Assembly (NCBI RefSeq): GCF_001644645.1
Contig: NZ_CP011390.1
Location: 558,001 to 622,000, forward strand
Direction: 5' to 3'
Origin: Flavisolibacter tropicus
GTDB lineage: Bacteria > Bacteroidota > Bacteroidia > Chitinophagales > Chitinophagaceae
Length of the DNA: 64,000 nt
Under the pieces are notes generated by a model. That model saw only the letters and a program-made list of their open reading frames with translations, was not told where the DNA came from and did no database searches. Of the stretch, positions 1 through 8,413 are shown one piece after another (the first letter of the stretch is position 1; each line of letters starts with the position of its first letter). The position numbers and the translations under genes were made by a program.

Positions 1-912
1 AAACACAAGAAGCTCCCTTTGCCGACGGTTTATTTAATGGAAGCAACGGGGGTCTATTATGAGCAGCTGGCCTGGTACCTGCACACCAAAGCATACGATC
101 TCTCCGTTGTGCTTCCCAACAAAGCCCGGAAATATAAAGAGTCGCTGGGCCTGAAATCAAAAACCGATCGTATTGATGCCAAAGGCCTTGCCCAAATGGC
201 CTGCGAACAACAGTGCAGCCGGTGGCAACCCTTATCGGCCAACATTTACCGGCTGCGATTGGTGACCCGGCAGATTCAAAACCTTACCGAGCAAGCCATC
301 GCGCTGTCCAATCAGTTGCACGCCCTGCAGCATGGCATGTTCCGCGATAAAGACCTGGAGAAGATGCTGCAAAAGCAACTAGTGGTTCTAAAAAAGAACA
401 AAGCGTCACTTAAAACAAAAGTGCAGGCACTTATCGATGCTGATCCGGCCTTAAAACAAAAATTTGAAAAGATCGGGAGCATCAAAGGACTGGGCTGCCA
501 AAGCCTGGCCGTAATTGTAGCAGAGACCAATGGTTTTGCGGCTTTTGAAAGTGCGGGGCAACTGGTCAGTTATGCAGGCTATGATGTAGTGGCCAACGAC
601 TCCGGTAAGCGGGTAGGTAAAACAAAAATATCCAAGAAGGGCAATAGCCGGATCCGGAGGTGCTTGCATTTTCCGGCTTTTAATATGATTAAATATGAAG
701 TGGGTGTTTTTAAAAACCTCTATCAAAGGGTGTATGAAAGAAGTAAGCTGAAAATGAAAGCGTATACAGCGGTACAGAAAAAACTGCTTATGATCATCTA
801 TGCACTTTGGAAAAACAACGAAGCTTTTATCGATAAGATACCGGGGCCAGCATTAGGCGATACAGCCGCAGCGCCTTCGGTGGCATTGGTTGGGCAAGGG
901 ACAAAAAATTAG
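1..912 (+). CDS. IS110-family transposase, 5' end cut off by the window
   Basis: The reading frame is open from the first base, so the start lies outside the window; the TTG at 19 is only an internal codon. The protein resembles IS110-family DEDD transposases: the visible part starts inside the RuvC-like domain (DRIDAKGLAQMA signature near residue 57). A coiled middle follows, then a Transposase_20-type C-terminal domain with SIKGLGCQSLAVIVAE and ISKKGNSRIRR. IS110 enzymes recombine circular intermediates and use an element-encoded bridge RNA to choose the target. About 100 bp of element DNA probably follows the stop, and the next gene is a broken outer-membrane protein, which suggests an insertion into that gene. 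The family call is secure; IS110 versus IS1111 subgroup cannot be decided without the left end. Confidence 0.9.
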   Translation, partial: KHKKLPLPTVYLMEATGVYYEQLAWYLHTKAYDLSVVLPNKARKYKESLGLKSKTDRIDAKGLAQMACEQQCSRWQPLSANIYRLRLVTRQIQNLTEQAIALSNQLHALQHGMFRDKDLEKMLQKQLVVLKKNKASLKTKVQALIDADPALKQKFEKIGSIKGLGCQSLAVIVAETNGFAAFESAGQLVSYAGYDVVANDSGKRVGKTKISKKGNSRIRRCLHFPAFNMIKYEVGVFKNLYQRVYERSKLKMKAYTAVQKKLLMIIYALWKNNEAFIDKIPGPALGDTAAAPSVALVGQGTKN

Positions 913-932
913 CCCGGGCAAACGCCTGGGCT
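911..932 (+). terminator. Hairpin overlapping the transposase stop codon
   Basis: Bases 911-919 pair with 924-932 (AGCCCGGGC with GCCTGGGCT, one G-U pair) around an AAAC loop. The stem includes the last two bases of the TAG stop. There is no U-run, so it may end transcription weakly, protect the mRNA 3' end, or belong to a structured noncoding end of the IS110 element. Confidence 0.45.
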
Positions 933-1014
933 AAACAAGATAGACAGCCATCGAAGTATCGGCAGATGTCTTCTTTAAGAAAACAAAGGTATTAAAAATT
1001 AGTGCCTGAATAAT

Positions 1015-1707
1015 TTGGTTTTCTTGACAGTACCTTGCGCCAGTGTCGGGGCCGTCAATGTCAATTATAATGCTTCTGAAAAGCTAACGACTACAGCCAG
1101 TTATTCCAACTTCCAGACCTTTACCAATGTAAAGCCCCAGTTTCAATACATTAACCAGCTTACGCCTTATGATAATCTAGATACGCTGAACTTTATGCAA
1201 TTGAGCCAGAATGCCAATGTTAATATTAACTATGTATTGGGCAGGGATCCGCAGTTGCCTCAGAACCTCAATGTAAACCTGAGTTTCCAGGATGCGTTTG
1301 ACAAACAAGGGGGCATTATTACAAAAGGCAATAACTCGCAATTTTATAACCTGGCGAGTACTTATAGCCGTACCAATGTAAAAAAAGCATATACTTTATC
1401 AAGGGCTCTCAATATGACATACAATACCATTGGAACTACTCAAATGATTACTGCTGGTCCAACGCTTATGGCCAATAAACAATTGTTTGAAAAGAAAGTA
1501 CAAACAGGGGCTTCGGTCTCTTATAACATTACACACAACCTTGAAGCTGTTCAAGGGCAAGTAGCCTTATTGCGGGTTAATGGCGGCTATTCGTATAAGA
1601 AGAAGCATTTGCTAAACCTGTCAGCTGTTACCATGTACAGGACTATGAATAACAGGGAAGCACAGAATGATGTTACGGTTAACTTAAGTTATAATTACAA
1701 TTTTTAG
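1015..1707 (+). pseudogene. 3' remnant of an outer-membrane beta-barrel protein gene
   Basis: The 230 codons encode alternating polar/aromatic strands such as NVNINYVLG, ASVSYNITHNLEAVQ and the ending VTVNLSYNYNF. Repeated amphipathic strands with a terminal aromatic residue are typical of outer-membrane barrels. There is no signal peptide, and the apparent TTG start falls mid-strand directly after the insertion sequence, with an in-frame stop at 1000-1002. The simplest reading is that the IS110 element split a larger surface-protein gene and the 5' half lies left of the window. The family cannot be named from the strands alone. It is unlikely to make a functional exported protein. Confidence 0.65.
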
Positions 1708-1900
1708 TGCTTTGGCTACTGTACTAAATTTTTGGTAGTTGGTCTTTAAGACGAGCGCCTCCCATATAATGGTACTTTCTTGTTAAGCGAGAGCAGATAC
1801 TTACTTCAACAAACACAGGATCAAGTTCAGCATGATAGCGTATAGTATGTTTGATAGCGATCCAATTTATAATGGAAGTGTTTGAGATTCTTCATTATTA

Positions 1901-1922
1901 CTCAAGCTCTTCATAGCGTTCT
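1901..1922. repeat. Short dispersed intergenic repeat, copy A
   Basis: This 22-bp stretch matches 3703-3724 at 19 of 22 positions. Both copies lie in noncoding DNA on either side of the DUF3307/SatD pair. The surrounding 1708-1950 holds no other feature I can support. Confidence 0.5.
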
Positions 1923-1950
1923 ATGAATTATAAAAACCGTTTCCTAAAGT

Positions 1951-2691
1951 TTACGCCATTAACCTTAACGTAATCAGCGCCGTTGCTGTGGCAATACCAA
2001 AGCTTAACAAGGTACCGATCAATACGTACTCCGTGAGTTTCATTTCCGCGGCTTCTTTTAAATCACCAAACCGGAAAACAGACTTCGCTGCCAGTAAAAA
2101 GCCGACGCCTTCCCATTTGCCTAGCAGTACAAACGTAAGGATCAAGAGGCGCTCCAGTATACCAATCAGTTCACCGGCATTTTCCAGCGAGCCGCCACCA
2201 GGTGTGAATGCCATGGGGCTTGGTGTCCATTTGGATATGGCTATTTTAATGATAAAGGACGTTGGCTTTAACAGGAAAAGAATAGCCGTTATAGGTGCCA
2301 ATATGTTTACCTGCATCAGTACCGACAGGTCAACATGAATACGTTGGAAGTAAGCCCAAACCGCAAACAATACAACTACATGCAGGCCTTGATCAATAAA
2401 GAACCAGGTTCTTTTAGTATGGCTACGTTGAAACTGTAGCTTCATACCATCAATCAATAGATGCAAAACGGTAATCAGCAAGGCTGGCTTCCAAAAATAA
2501 AATAAGGAGCTGCTGTTGGTGGCGTAGGAAAGGCCTGTGAATAGAATAAGGAGTGCTAAGTGCAGCACGGCATGCCCGTATAAATACGGGGATGTCCATT
2601 TTTTAGCTTCCTTGTTATGAATCCAGGAAGTGGGTTGTAAAAAGAAATCGCCTATCAGATGTGCCAGGAATAGTTGCAGGAGTAATGCCAT
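1951..2691 (-). CDS. DUF3307 family integral membrane protein
   Basis: The N-terminus LLLQLFLAHLIGDFFLQP, with a following HNKEAKKW loop and a histidine-containing second helix (LYGHAVLHLALLILF), matches the DUF3307 family of polytopic membrane proteins. About seven hydrophobic segments are visible. The family has no assigned reaction; the conserved His and Asp residues in the first helices are reminiscent of metal or substrate binding, but that is speculation. The SatD-like gene is directly upstream on the same strand, with 2 bp between its stop and this ATG, so the two are almost certainly one transcription unit. This pairing is common in Bacteroidota and points to a shared role. Length (246 aa) is normal for the family. 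Confidence 0.85.
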   Translation of the reverse strand: MALLLQLFLAHLIGDFFLQPTSWIHNKEAKKWTSPYLYGHAVLHLALLILFTGLSYATNSSSLFYFWKPALLITVLHLLIDGMKLQFQRSHTKRTWFFIDQGLHVVVLFAVWAYFQRIHVDLSVLMQVNILAPITAILFLLKPTSFIIKIAISKWTPSPMAFTPGGGSLENAGELIGILERLLILTFVLLGKWEGVGFLLAAKSVFRFGDLKEAAEMKLTEYVLIGTLLSFGIATATALITLRLMA

Positions 2692-2693
2692 GG

Positions 2694-3311
2694 TTAGTAA
2701 GGTTGTTGTCCAATTTTGTTGTGGTAATAAGCTTCCAGTTCCATTATTTCATTGTAATGGGCTCGCTTCTGGCCTTCGCTTATGGAGGATTGCGGGCGGC
2801 CGATTTTCTCCGCCAGCTCTTTTTGTGACAGGTGCCTGTGTTTTAACGTCATAAACATTAGTTCGGCTGCTATAGGTGTCCACCGGTCCATACCGATGGA
2901 GGCCAGCGTGAGCATCAGGTTCAACTCCGAATCCAGTTCTGCCCAGGGTGATTTAATGGCCAGGTTCTTTTTCCACTTTTTAAGATTCTCAAATGTTTCG
3001 CCTGAATAAATAAAAGCTTCGCCATTCGATTCGGTAATTTTAGAGGCCGCATGATCTTTTGGGCCAATGCCAATGGCCATGCGCACATCCAGCTCTTTAA
3101 TTGATTTGATACAAGCTTTTATTTTCAGGGCGCATAAAAGGGCTGTTTCCGGCTTCTTGATCTCTATTTGAAAACTGTCTCCTCTAAACACTTCCCACAC
3201 TTTTGGGGTCTTGCCATATTCTTGAAAAACCTCCTTCAGCGGCGTGAGCCATGTAGTAGGATTTTTCAGTTTCCGGGAGTTGATAATATCACCGGTAATA
3301 ATACTGGTCAT
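2694..3311 (-). CDS. SatD family protein with C-terminal HTH-like region
   Basis: The start MTSIITGDIINSRKL matches SatD family proteins (named after a Streptococcus mutans acid-tolerance locus; biochemical function not established). The N-terminal ~130 residues contain FRGDSFQ and VRMAIGIG, reminiscent of a nucleotide-cyclase-like fold. Residues ~150-190 hold a helix-turn-helix-like segment (LSQKELAEKIGRPQSSISE). The arrangement suggests a regulator that senses a small molecule and binds DNA, perhaps controlling its own operon with the DUF3307 membrane protein 2 bp downstream. The function is inferred only from fold resemblance and context. Confidence 0.8.
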   Translation of the reverse strand: MTSIITGDIINSRKLKNPTTWLTPLKEVFQEYGKTPKVWEVFRGDSFQIEIKKPETALLCALKIKACIKSIKELDVRMAIGIGPKDHAASKITESNGEAFIYSGETFENLKKWKKNLAIKSPWAELDSELNLMLTLASIGMDRWTPIAAELMFMTLKHRHLSQKELAEKIGRPQSSISEGQKRAHYNEIMELEAYYHNKIGQQPY

Positions 3312-3873
3312 ATGCGAATATCGGGTTTATAGCCGATAATTCAAAATATCGGGTGTAGGGCCGATAAGTAAGGGGTCGCGGATTGGGATTAGTAGGATTA
3401 ACAGGATTATTGATTTGAGATTTGAAGTTTGATATTTGAGATAGATCTCACGCAGGGCGCGCCAAGGCGCGGAACATTTGAACCACGGAGGCACAAAGAC
3501 AGGGAGGGGCACAGGGGAAGGGAGGAGGGTTAGGTGATGGTGTGGTTTGACAGGTTAACAAGGAGGAAGGAATTGGGAATTAGGGATTAGGAATTGGGAG
3601 AAGTGACAAAGAACAAGAAACTGGGAGCACAGAGAAGGTAGGTATAGCTGTAGGTGGCAGAAGCTCAGGTAGGTGGGAAATACGGCAGGCGCTGTATATC
3701 CCCTCAAGTTCTTCGTAGTGTTCTTTAAAACAATAAACGATTGCTGTCCGGATTTAGCAAATCCTGACTTAAAGAATTCTCTGTTTACACGTTTTATTCT
3801 TGCTGAGGAGCAAGGTAACCGTTCAGCCTAGCCGTAGCTACAAAAGAATTTATGTTTATCCTGTTCTTTATGG
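3312..3873. other. Gene-free stretch with degenerate AT- and purine-rich repeats
   Basis: No supported gene lies in these ~560 bases. Visible are runs of TTTGAGATTTGAAGTTTGA-like sequence (3414-3442), a GGAATTGGGAATTAGG block at 3569-3584 that recurs exactly at 5282-5297, and a GC-rich patch around 3450-3475. The small minus-strand frame at 3327-3512 runs through these repeats and has no protein-like features. The texture resembles the decaying dispersed intergenic repeats seen in many Bacteroidota genomes. Confidence 0.6.
3703..3724. repeat. Short dispersed intergenic repeat, copy B
   Basis: It matches 1901-1922 at 19 of 22 positions (differences are C/T or A/G transitions), consistent with two old copies of the same small element. 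Confidence 0.5.
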
Positions 3874-4467
3874 CTATTCTTTAAGCGGTTGCGTAATACT
3901 TGGAACAACAGGCTGTATGGATGACAATGTTATGGCTGATTTAGGTATATGCAACCGCCCATTGCGCTTGACCTTCCAATTAGATAGATAGCGGGACTGC
4001 TTAGCAAAAGAAGCTGGTTTTGTTACTGCGGGTTTCGGTTTTGTGGCCATAGGTGCTGGCATAGGCTTCGGTGGTAATACCGGTAACGTTTCTCTTACAG
4101 TAGTTGTTGCTTCTGTTGGGTTCTTTGGTATCAGTGTCTGCATATACTCGATCAATGCTTCCTTGGCTTCTTCCTTAGACTTGCCTTCCTGCAGCCAACG
4201 TTTTACCATGCCGGTTAACTTGGCAAAGAGGCCAAACTTCCGTACCTCCTTCGGTAGATTACGGTAGTAGGGGTATTTGACAATTTTAGAGGCTATACCA
4301 AACTGATCAGCATTGGCCATCGTGCGCTTGAGGTTAGGATCTTTGCGCATCCTCTTAGCACTCTTATAATCCCCCTTGGAGCGCAGGTAATACGTATTGC
4401 CTAACTTATAGAAAATGATGCCATCGATGGTACCGGTAATGAAGATCGGGCCTACTTGTTTTGCCAT
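3874..4467 (-). CDS. Basic protein of a Bacteroidota family of unknown function
   Basis: I know no function for this protein. Its first ~55 residues (GTIDGIIFYKLGNTYYLRSKG, then DPNLKRTMANADQFG) follow the pattern of a recurrent Bacteroidota family whose members begin with a short beta-rich GTI..L.FY...G.Y.VR.KGG motif followed by RT..N..EFG. Residues ~60-110 are helical and charged, ~115-150 form a Pro/Thr/Lys-rich linker (LPPKPMPAPMATKPKPAVTK), and the tail is basic. There is no signal peptide or membrane segment. It stands alone between two repeat-rich gene-free stretches. The basic charge could fit nucleic-acid binding, but nothing shows this directly. Confidence 0.7.
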   Translation of the reverse strand: MAKQVGPIFITGTIDGIIFYKLGNTYYLRSKGDYKSAKRMRKDPNLKRTMANADQFGIASKIVKYPYYRNLPKEVRKFGLFAKLTGMVKRWLQEGKSKEEAKEALIEYMQTLIPKNPTEATTTVRETLPVLPPKPMPAPMATKPKPAVTKPASFAKQSRYLSNWKVKRNGRLHIPKSAITLSSIQPVVPSITQPLKE

Positions 4468-5443
4468 GGGACGGGTGATTAGTGATGATTTTAAATACTA
4501 AGTATTTTAGCAAATTTACCCAGCTAAATTCCGCTTTCAAAGTCTATTCTCCTCTTTATTTAGACACATGTGGGTGAAGTGTAATACGAGCTGAGAAAGC
4601 AGTCCACGGTCAACAGTCGACAGTCCACGGAAGGAAAGACATTAGTCAGTAGTCAGTAAGTCATTGGTCATTAGGTCCGTAGTGGACTATAATGGGAGGG
4701 GTATAGGAGGAAAGTAGGAGGAGTAGTGAATGTGTAGTGCAGGTAGAGGGCTTTATCTGTGCAGTTGGTACGGACTTACCTACAGAAGAGGTACAGAAGA
4801 GGTACAGACTAGGTACAGGAGAGGTACAAGAGACCCTTAGGTTAGGCAGGGCAGCGCGGCTGAAGCCTGGCTCGTGAATGGTGAGTGGTCAGTGGTGAGT
4901 AGGCTAACGCACGCCCCAACCTCTAAAGGGCAGAAGGTTAACACACAGAAACACTCCACTATATGATCGGTTATTACAATAGGTTGAATATTTTAGGAAT
5001 TAGCCTCAAGATCTTTCATTAAACTGTGATAGTTCCTTTGCGGTTAGTAGAAAATACGGAAGGTTATGATCCTATTGTTATACTTCGAATTTCTTAAACA
5101 ATTAAATCCGGATAGCGTATACTCAATTGGGAGAAAGTAAGAATCAACAGTCCATACTAACGAAAGGGTGTAGCCAGGTTTGTTGCTCCGCACTATTCTA
5201 GAGCGGGCAAAGCGGGGAATGGTGGGGAAGCGTTACTATAAGGGCATAGAGGATTAGCATTGGAGGTAGACCGTGGGGTAAGGAATTGGGAATTAGGAGT
5301 TTGGAAGATTAGAGGTAAGAACGTGGAAGATTACTATATTCTTTGACTTTATTGTAATCAGTTACTCATATTAGACCTATTCTTTCTATTTCTTAGTGCC
5401 CATATCTCTGCATTTGCTATTCCTTGAGCTATATTTGCCTGCT
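4468..5443. other. Gene-free, repeat-rich stretch upstream of dnaG
   Basis: Nearly 1 kb without a supported gene. It holds short direct repeats (CAGTCCACGG at ~4590-4630), GTCAGTAGTCAGTAAGTCATTGGTCATTAGG-type sequence near 4630-4675, an 11-bp tandem repeat at 4781-4832, a block at 4909-4933 resembling 55254-55278, and the second copy of GGAATTGGGAATTAGG at 5282-5297. All frames are short. I see no RNA gene. It looks like accumulated small dispersed repeats rather than a lost gene. Confidence 0.6.
4781..4832. repeat. 11-bp tandem repeat, about 4.7 units
   Basis: Units read TACAGAAGAGG (4781-4791), the same again (4792-4802), TACAGACTAGG (4803-4813), TACAGGAGAGG (4814-4824) and a partial TACAAGAG. 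The variation between units shows the array is not newly made. Confidence 0.85.
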
Positions 5444-7468
5444 GTGATTTCTCAAAATACCATACAACAAATCCTTTCCCGAATTGATGTTCTAGACGTT
5501 GTAGGCGGATTTGTTAAGCTGAAAAAGCGAGGGGCTAACTACCTGGGGCTTTGTCCTTTCCATAATGAGCGTACGCCATCTTTTACCGTTTCACCTTCTA
5601 AAGAGATCTTTAAGTGCTTTGGCTGTGGCAAGAGCGGCAACTCTATCTCATTCCTAATGGAGTTGGAGAAGTTCTCCTATGCCGAAGCGTTAAAATGGTT
5701 GGCCAAACGCTATAATATTGAAATTGAAGAAACGGGCGTTTCTCCTGAAGCCATACAGCAGCAGCAGGTAGCGGAGAGCCTTTACATTATTAACCAGTTT
5801 GCACAGAAGTTTTACGACAAACAACTATTTGAATCGGAAGAAGGCCAAAGTATTGGCTTACCGTATATTCAGCAACGTGGATTTACAGAAGCCACCATAC
5901 GAAAGTTTGGCCTGGGTTATGCGCCTGATAAGCGCGATGTTTTTACCAAAGAGGCGCTGGCCAACCATTACAATAAAGACCTTTTATTGAAAACCGGGTT
6001 GGTGGCGAACCGCAACGACCAACTGGTAGATAATTACCGCGACCGGATCGTTTTTCCTATACATAACAACAGCGGCAAGATCATTGGCTTTGGGGCCCGC
6101 CTGATCAAGAGCAATGATAAGGCACCAAAGTATATCAATACGCCGGAGAATGAACTGTACATAAAGAGTAAGATCCTTTATGGTAATTACTTTGCCCGCC
6201 AGGCTATTGATAAAAATGATGAATGCTTGCTTGTAGAAGGATATACCGATGTTTTATCCTTACACCAGGGTGGCATTGAAAACGTAGTGGCCAGTGGTGG
6301 TACATCGTTGACGCTAGATCAATTGCGCTTGATAAAGAAGTACACCAAGAACCTGACCATTGTGTATGATGGTGATGCCGCGGGCGTAAAGGCGGCACTG
6401 CGCGGATTGGATATGGCGCTGGAAGAGGGCCTAAACGTAAAACTAGTGCTGGTACCGGATAAAGAAGACCCGGATAGTTATTTACAAAAAGTAGGTGCTA
6501 CGGCTTTTAAAGCCTTCATACAAGAGAATAAAAAAGACTTTGTACTTTTTAAGCTGGAGCTTTCTTTAAAAGATGTAGGGAATGATGCGGCTAAGAAGTC
6601 TGAGCTGGTAAACCAGATTGCGGAAACTATTGCCAAGATTGACAAGGCCGAAGATTTTACCAAGCAGCAGGAATACATTCGCCAATCGGCCCAATTACTG
6701 AAAGTTGAGGAGTCGGGCTTTACAGCCTTGGTCAATAAGTTTATCCGCAACCGTATTGCTCTTCAGGAGCAAAAGCTGCCCTTTGATGAAGCCAAGCATC
6801 ATGAAGAAGTAGCTAATGAAGGCACAACGGTAAACTTTGACGACCAGACTTTTGAACTTCTTTATAAAGAAGAACTGCAAGAAAAAGAAATAGTACGGGT
6901 ATTATTGGAGCATGGTAAGAAGCCATGGGATAGTGAACACAATATTGCCGGCTATATATTGTCTGAGCTACCAGAAGAGGAGTTGTTTCAAAGCGGTACG
7001 GTTTTAAAGTTCTTACATACCTATAAAAACTTGTTTCATCAGTTTAATGAAGTAGATAAGAGCCAGTTTGTATATAGCGAGGATAAAGAGCTAAGCACCT
7101 TTGCCGTATCGCTGCTTTCTTTCCCCCACGAGCAAAGCAATCACTGGAAAGATGAGTCAAACAGCAATGGTTTTCAAAAAACACTTTATCAGCAGGACTA
7201 TAAAAGTTTTATGTATAGCATTAGTAAGGATGGTAAAGAGCGGCTTTCCAGTTTCCTGCTGACGCAGAAAGATACTACCAATGAAGAAGTGATTTCTGCA
7301 GTGAATTATTTAAAACTGCGAAAGATCAAAAAGCTGTTGATGCAAAACCAGGCTGATATGCAAACGGCGGATGCTTCGCAATTCAACAACCTGATATTAA
7401 CGCATCAATTCCTGAAGCAACAGGAGATGGAGATCACAAAGACGCTGGGAACAGTGATTATGCGGTGA
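5444..7468 (+). CDS. dnaG: DNA primase DnaG
   Basis: DnaG synthesises RNA primers at the replication fork, recruited by the DnaB helicase. I chose the GTG at 5444 because homologous primases begin ISQ.TIQQILSRID; a GTG at 5396 would add 16 hydrophobic residues with no counterpart. From 5444 the zinc-binding CHC2 residues are C37, H40, C58 and C61. The catalytic core and TOPRIM domain follow, with LLVEGYTDVLSLHQGG near residue 265 and IVYDGDAAG near 305. The remaining ~300 residues would be the DnaB-interaction region. A TATATTTG sequence at 5430-5437, a possible -7 element, is so close that the mRNA might be nearly leaderless. Length 674 aa, normal for the phylum. Confidence 0.95.
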   Translation: MISQNTIQQILSRIDVLDVVGGFVKLKKRGANYLGLCPFHNERTPSFTVSPSKEIFKCFGCGKSGNSISFLMELEKFSYAEALKWLAKRYNIEIEETGVSPEAIQQQQVAESLYIINQFAQKFYDKQLFESEEGQSIGLPYIQQRGFTEATIRKFGLGYAPDKRDVFTKEALANHYNKDLLLKTGLVANRNDQLVDNYRDRIVFPIHNNSGKIIGFGARLIKSNDKAPKYINTPENELYIKSKILYGNYFARQAIDKNDECLLVEGYTDVLSLHQGGIENVVASGGTSLTLDQLRLIKKYTKNLTIVYDGDAAGVKAALRGLDMALEEGLNVKLVLVPDKEDPDSYLQKVGATAFKAFIQENKKDFVLFKLELSLKDVGNDAAKKSELVNQIAETIAKIDKAEDFTKQQEYIRQSAQLLKVEESGFTALVNKFIRNRIALQEQKLPFDEAKHHEEVANEGTTVNFDDQTFELLYKEELQEKEIVRVLLEHGKKPWDSEHNIAGYILSELPEEELFQSGTVLKFLHTYKNLFHQFNEVDKSQFVYSEDKELSTFAVSLLSFPHEQSNHWKDESNSNGFQKTLYQQDYKSFMYSISKDGKERLSSFLLTQKDTTNEEVISAVNYLKLRKIKKLLMQNQADMQTADASQFNNLILTHQFLKQQEMEITKTLGTVIMR

Positions 7469-7470
7469 TG

Positions 7471-8289
7471 TTATCGCTGTTTAAAATTGTTTTGTAAAAA
7501 AGACTGTGGTCTTGAACCTACTATTTCAAAAAAGCTATTGCTAAAGCTCGGTACGCTATCGTAGCCCACTTTGTAGGCCGTTTCAGAAACATTAGCTCCT
7601 GGTTCATTGAGCCATTCCAGCGCCTTAATAATGCGGGCTATTTTTAAGAAGCTGGAAAACGACATATCTAACTCTTGCTGGAAAAGCCGAGAAATAGTGC
7701 GGGTAGAAACATACATTCTCTTAGCCATGTCTTCAACAGTTATTTTTTCAGAGAGGTTGTCCAAAATATAGTTAATGCATGCCTTTACTTTAGGATGTTC
7801 TGACGTTGGTAAACGTAGGCCCAGAGCGGTGCCTTGTAAGTCGGGCAGGATCAGTTTTAAGGTGTGCAAGAAACTAGTTTCTTCTTCACTACTTTGAATG
7901 GATTGTGCCCATCTCTCTGTATACACAATCATCTCTCGTAATAAAGTACTTACCTGGAAAACATTTAACTGTGTGTAGAAAGAGTGCGTTAGGTGCGGCT
8001 CAATGGTAAAATACAGCGTACGTAAAAAAAGCTGTGGGGACGAAGATGTAACCGCATGCACCATACGGGATGGAATCCAAGCACAATGGCCTGAAGGCAA
8101 TAAAAAGCTTCCCTGGGCAGTATAAAGACGGGTTAGACCATCTTCTGCATAGAGTAGCTGAGCTTTACTATGGGTATGCCAACCAGTATCTAAATCTCTG
8201 GATCGTTTATGCAATAAAATAGCAGCCTTATGATCTATTTCCAGTTCAGGATCAAAATCGGCCTTCAAAGGTGCATCAGTATGTCTCAT
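7471..8289 (-). CDS. AraC-family transcriptional regulator with cupin sensor
   Basis: The N-terminal half is a cupin-like sensory domain (HTHSKAQLLYAEDG and LLPSGHCAWIPSRMVHAV). The last ~100 residues are a two-HTH AraC domain (ITVEDMAKRMYVSTRTISRLFQQEL, then a second helix pair around VSETAYKVGYDSVPSFSNSFFEIVGSRPQSF). Such proteins bind direct-repeat operators and usually activate an adjacent gene in response to a small ligand. The divergent oxidoreductase gene at 8414 shares the 124-bp intergenic region and is the likely target. The gene ends 2 bp from the dnaG stop, convergently. The ligand is unknown. Confidence 0.9.
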   Translation of the reverse strand: MRHTDAPLKADFDPELEIDHKAAILLHKRSRDLDTGWHTHSKAQLLYAEDGLTRLYTAQGSFLLPSGHCAWIPSRMVHAVTSSSPQLFLRTLYFTIEPHLTHSFYTQLNVFQVSTLLREMIVYTERWAQSIQSSEEETSFLHTLKLILPDLQGTALGLRLPTSEHPKVKACINYILDNLSEKITVEDMAKRMYVSTRTISRLFQQELDMSFSSFLKIARIIKALEWLNEPGANVSETAYKVGYDSVPSFSNSFFEIVGSRPQSFLQNNFKQR

Positions 8290-8413
8290 ATGAATAAATG
8301 AATGGCAAATGCCAATACTTCAGACAAATTTATCGTAAATACCTTTGAACCTTTCCATCTTCCTAATAGAATACAAGCTGTTCTATTTGTAAACCAAAAC
8401 GCAATAAAAAGAA

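Larger units (their letters stand above)
1..1012 (+). mobile_element. Right part of an IS110-family insertion sequence
   Basis: The element comprises the transposase frame plus the noncoding stretch from 913 to roughly 1000-1012, where a barrel-protein reading frame begins. IS110 elements lack ordinary terminal inverted repeats, so the right end cannot be fixed by eye. The estimate is the point where the downstream frame becomes open: its last in-frame stop is at 1000-1002. A hairpin starts just after the transposase stop. The left end is outside the window. Confidence 0.7.

Noticed and set aside
3327..3512. 61-aa minus-strand frame
   Set aside because: It follows degenerate repeats and has no homology-like features or spacing to a promoter.
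4781..4832. Possible CRISPR array
   Set aside because: The units are 11 bp, contiguous, and without spacers; no cas genes are near.
5396..5443. Upstream GTG start for dnaG
   Set aside because: The extra 16 residues have no counterpart in primases and would include the possible promoter element at 5430.
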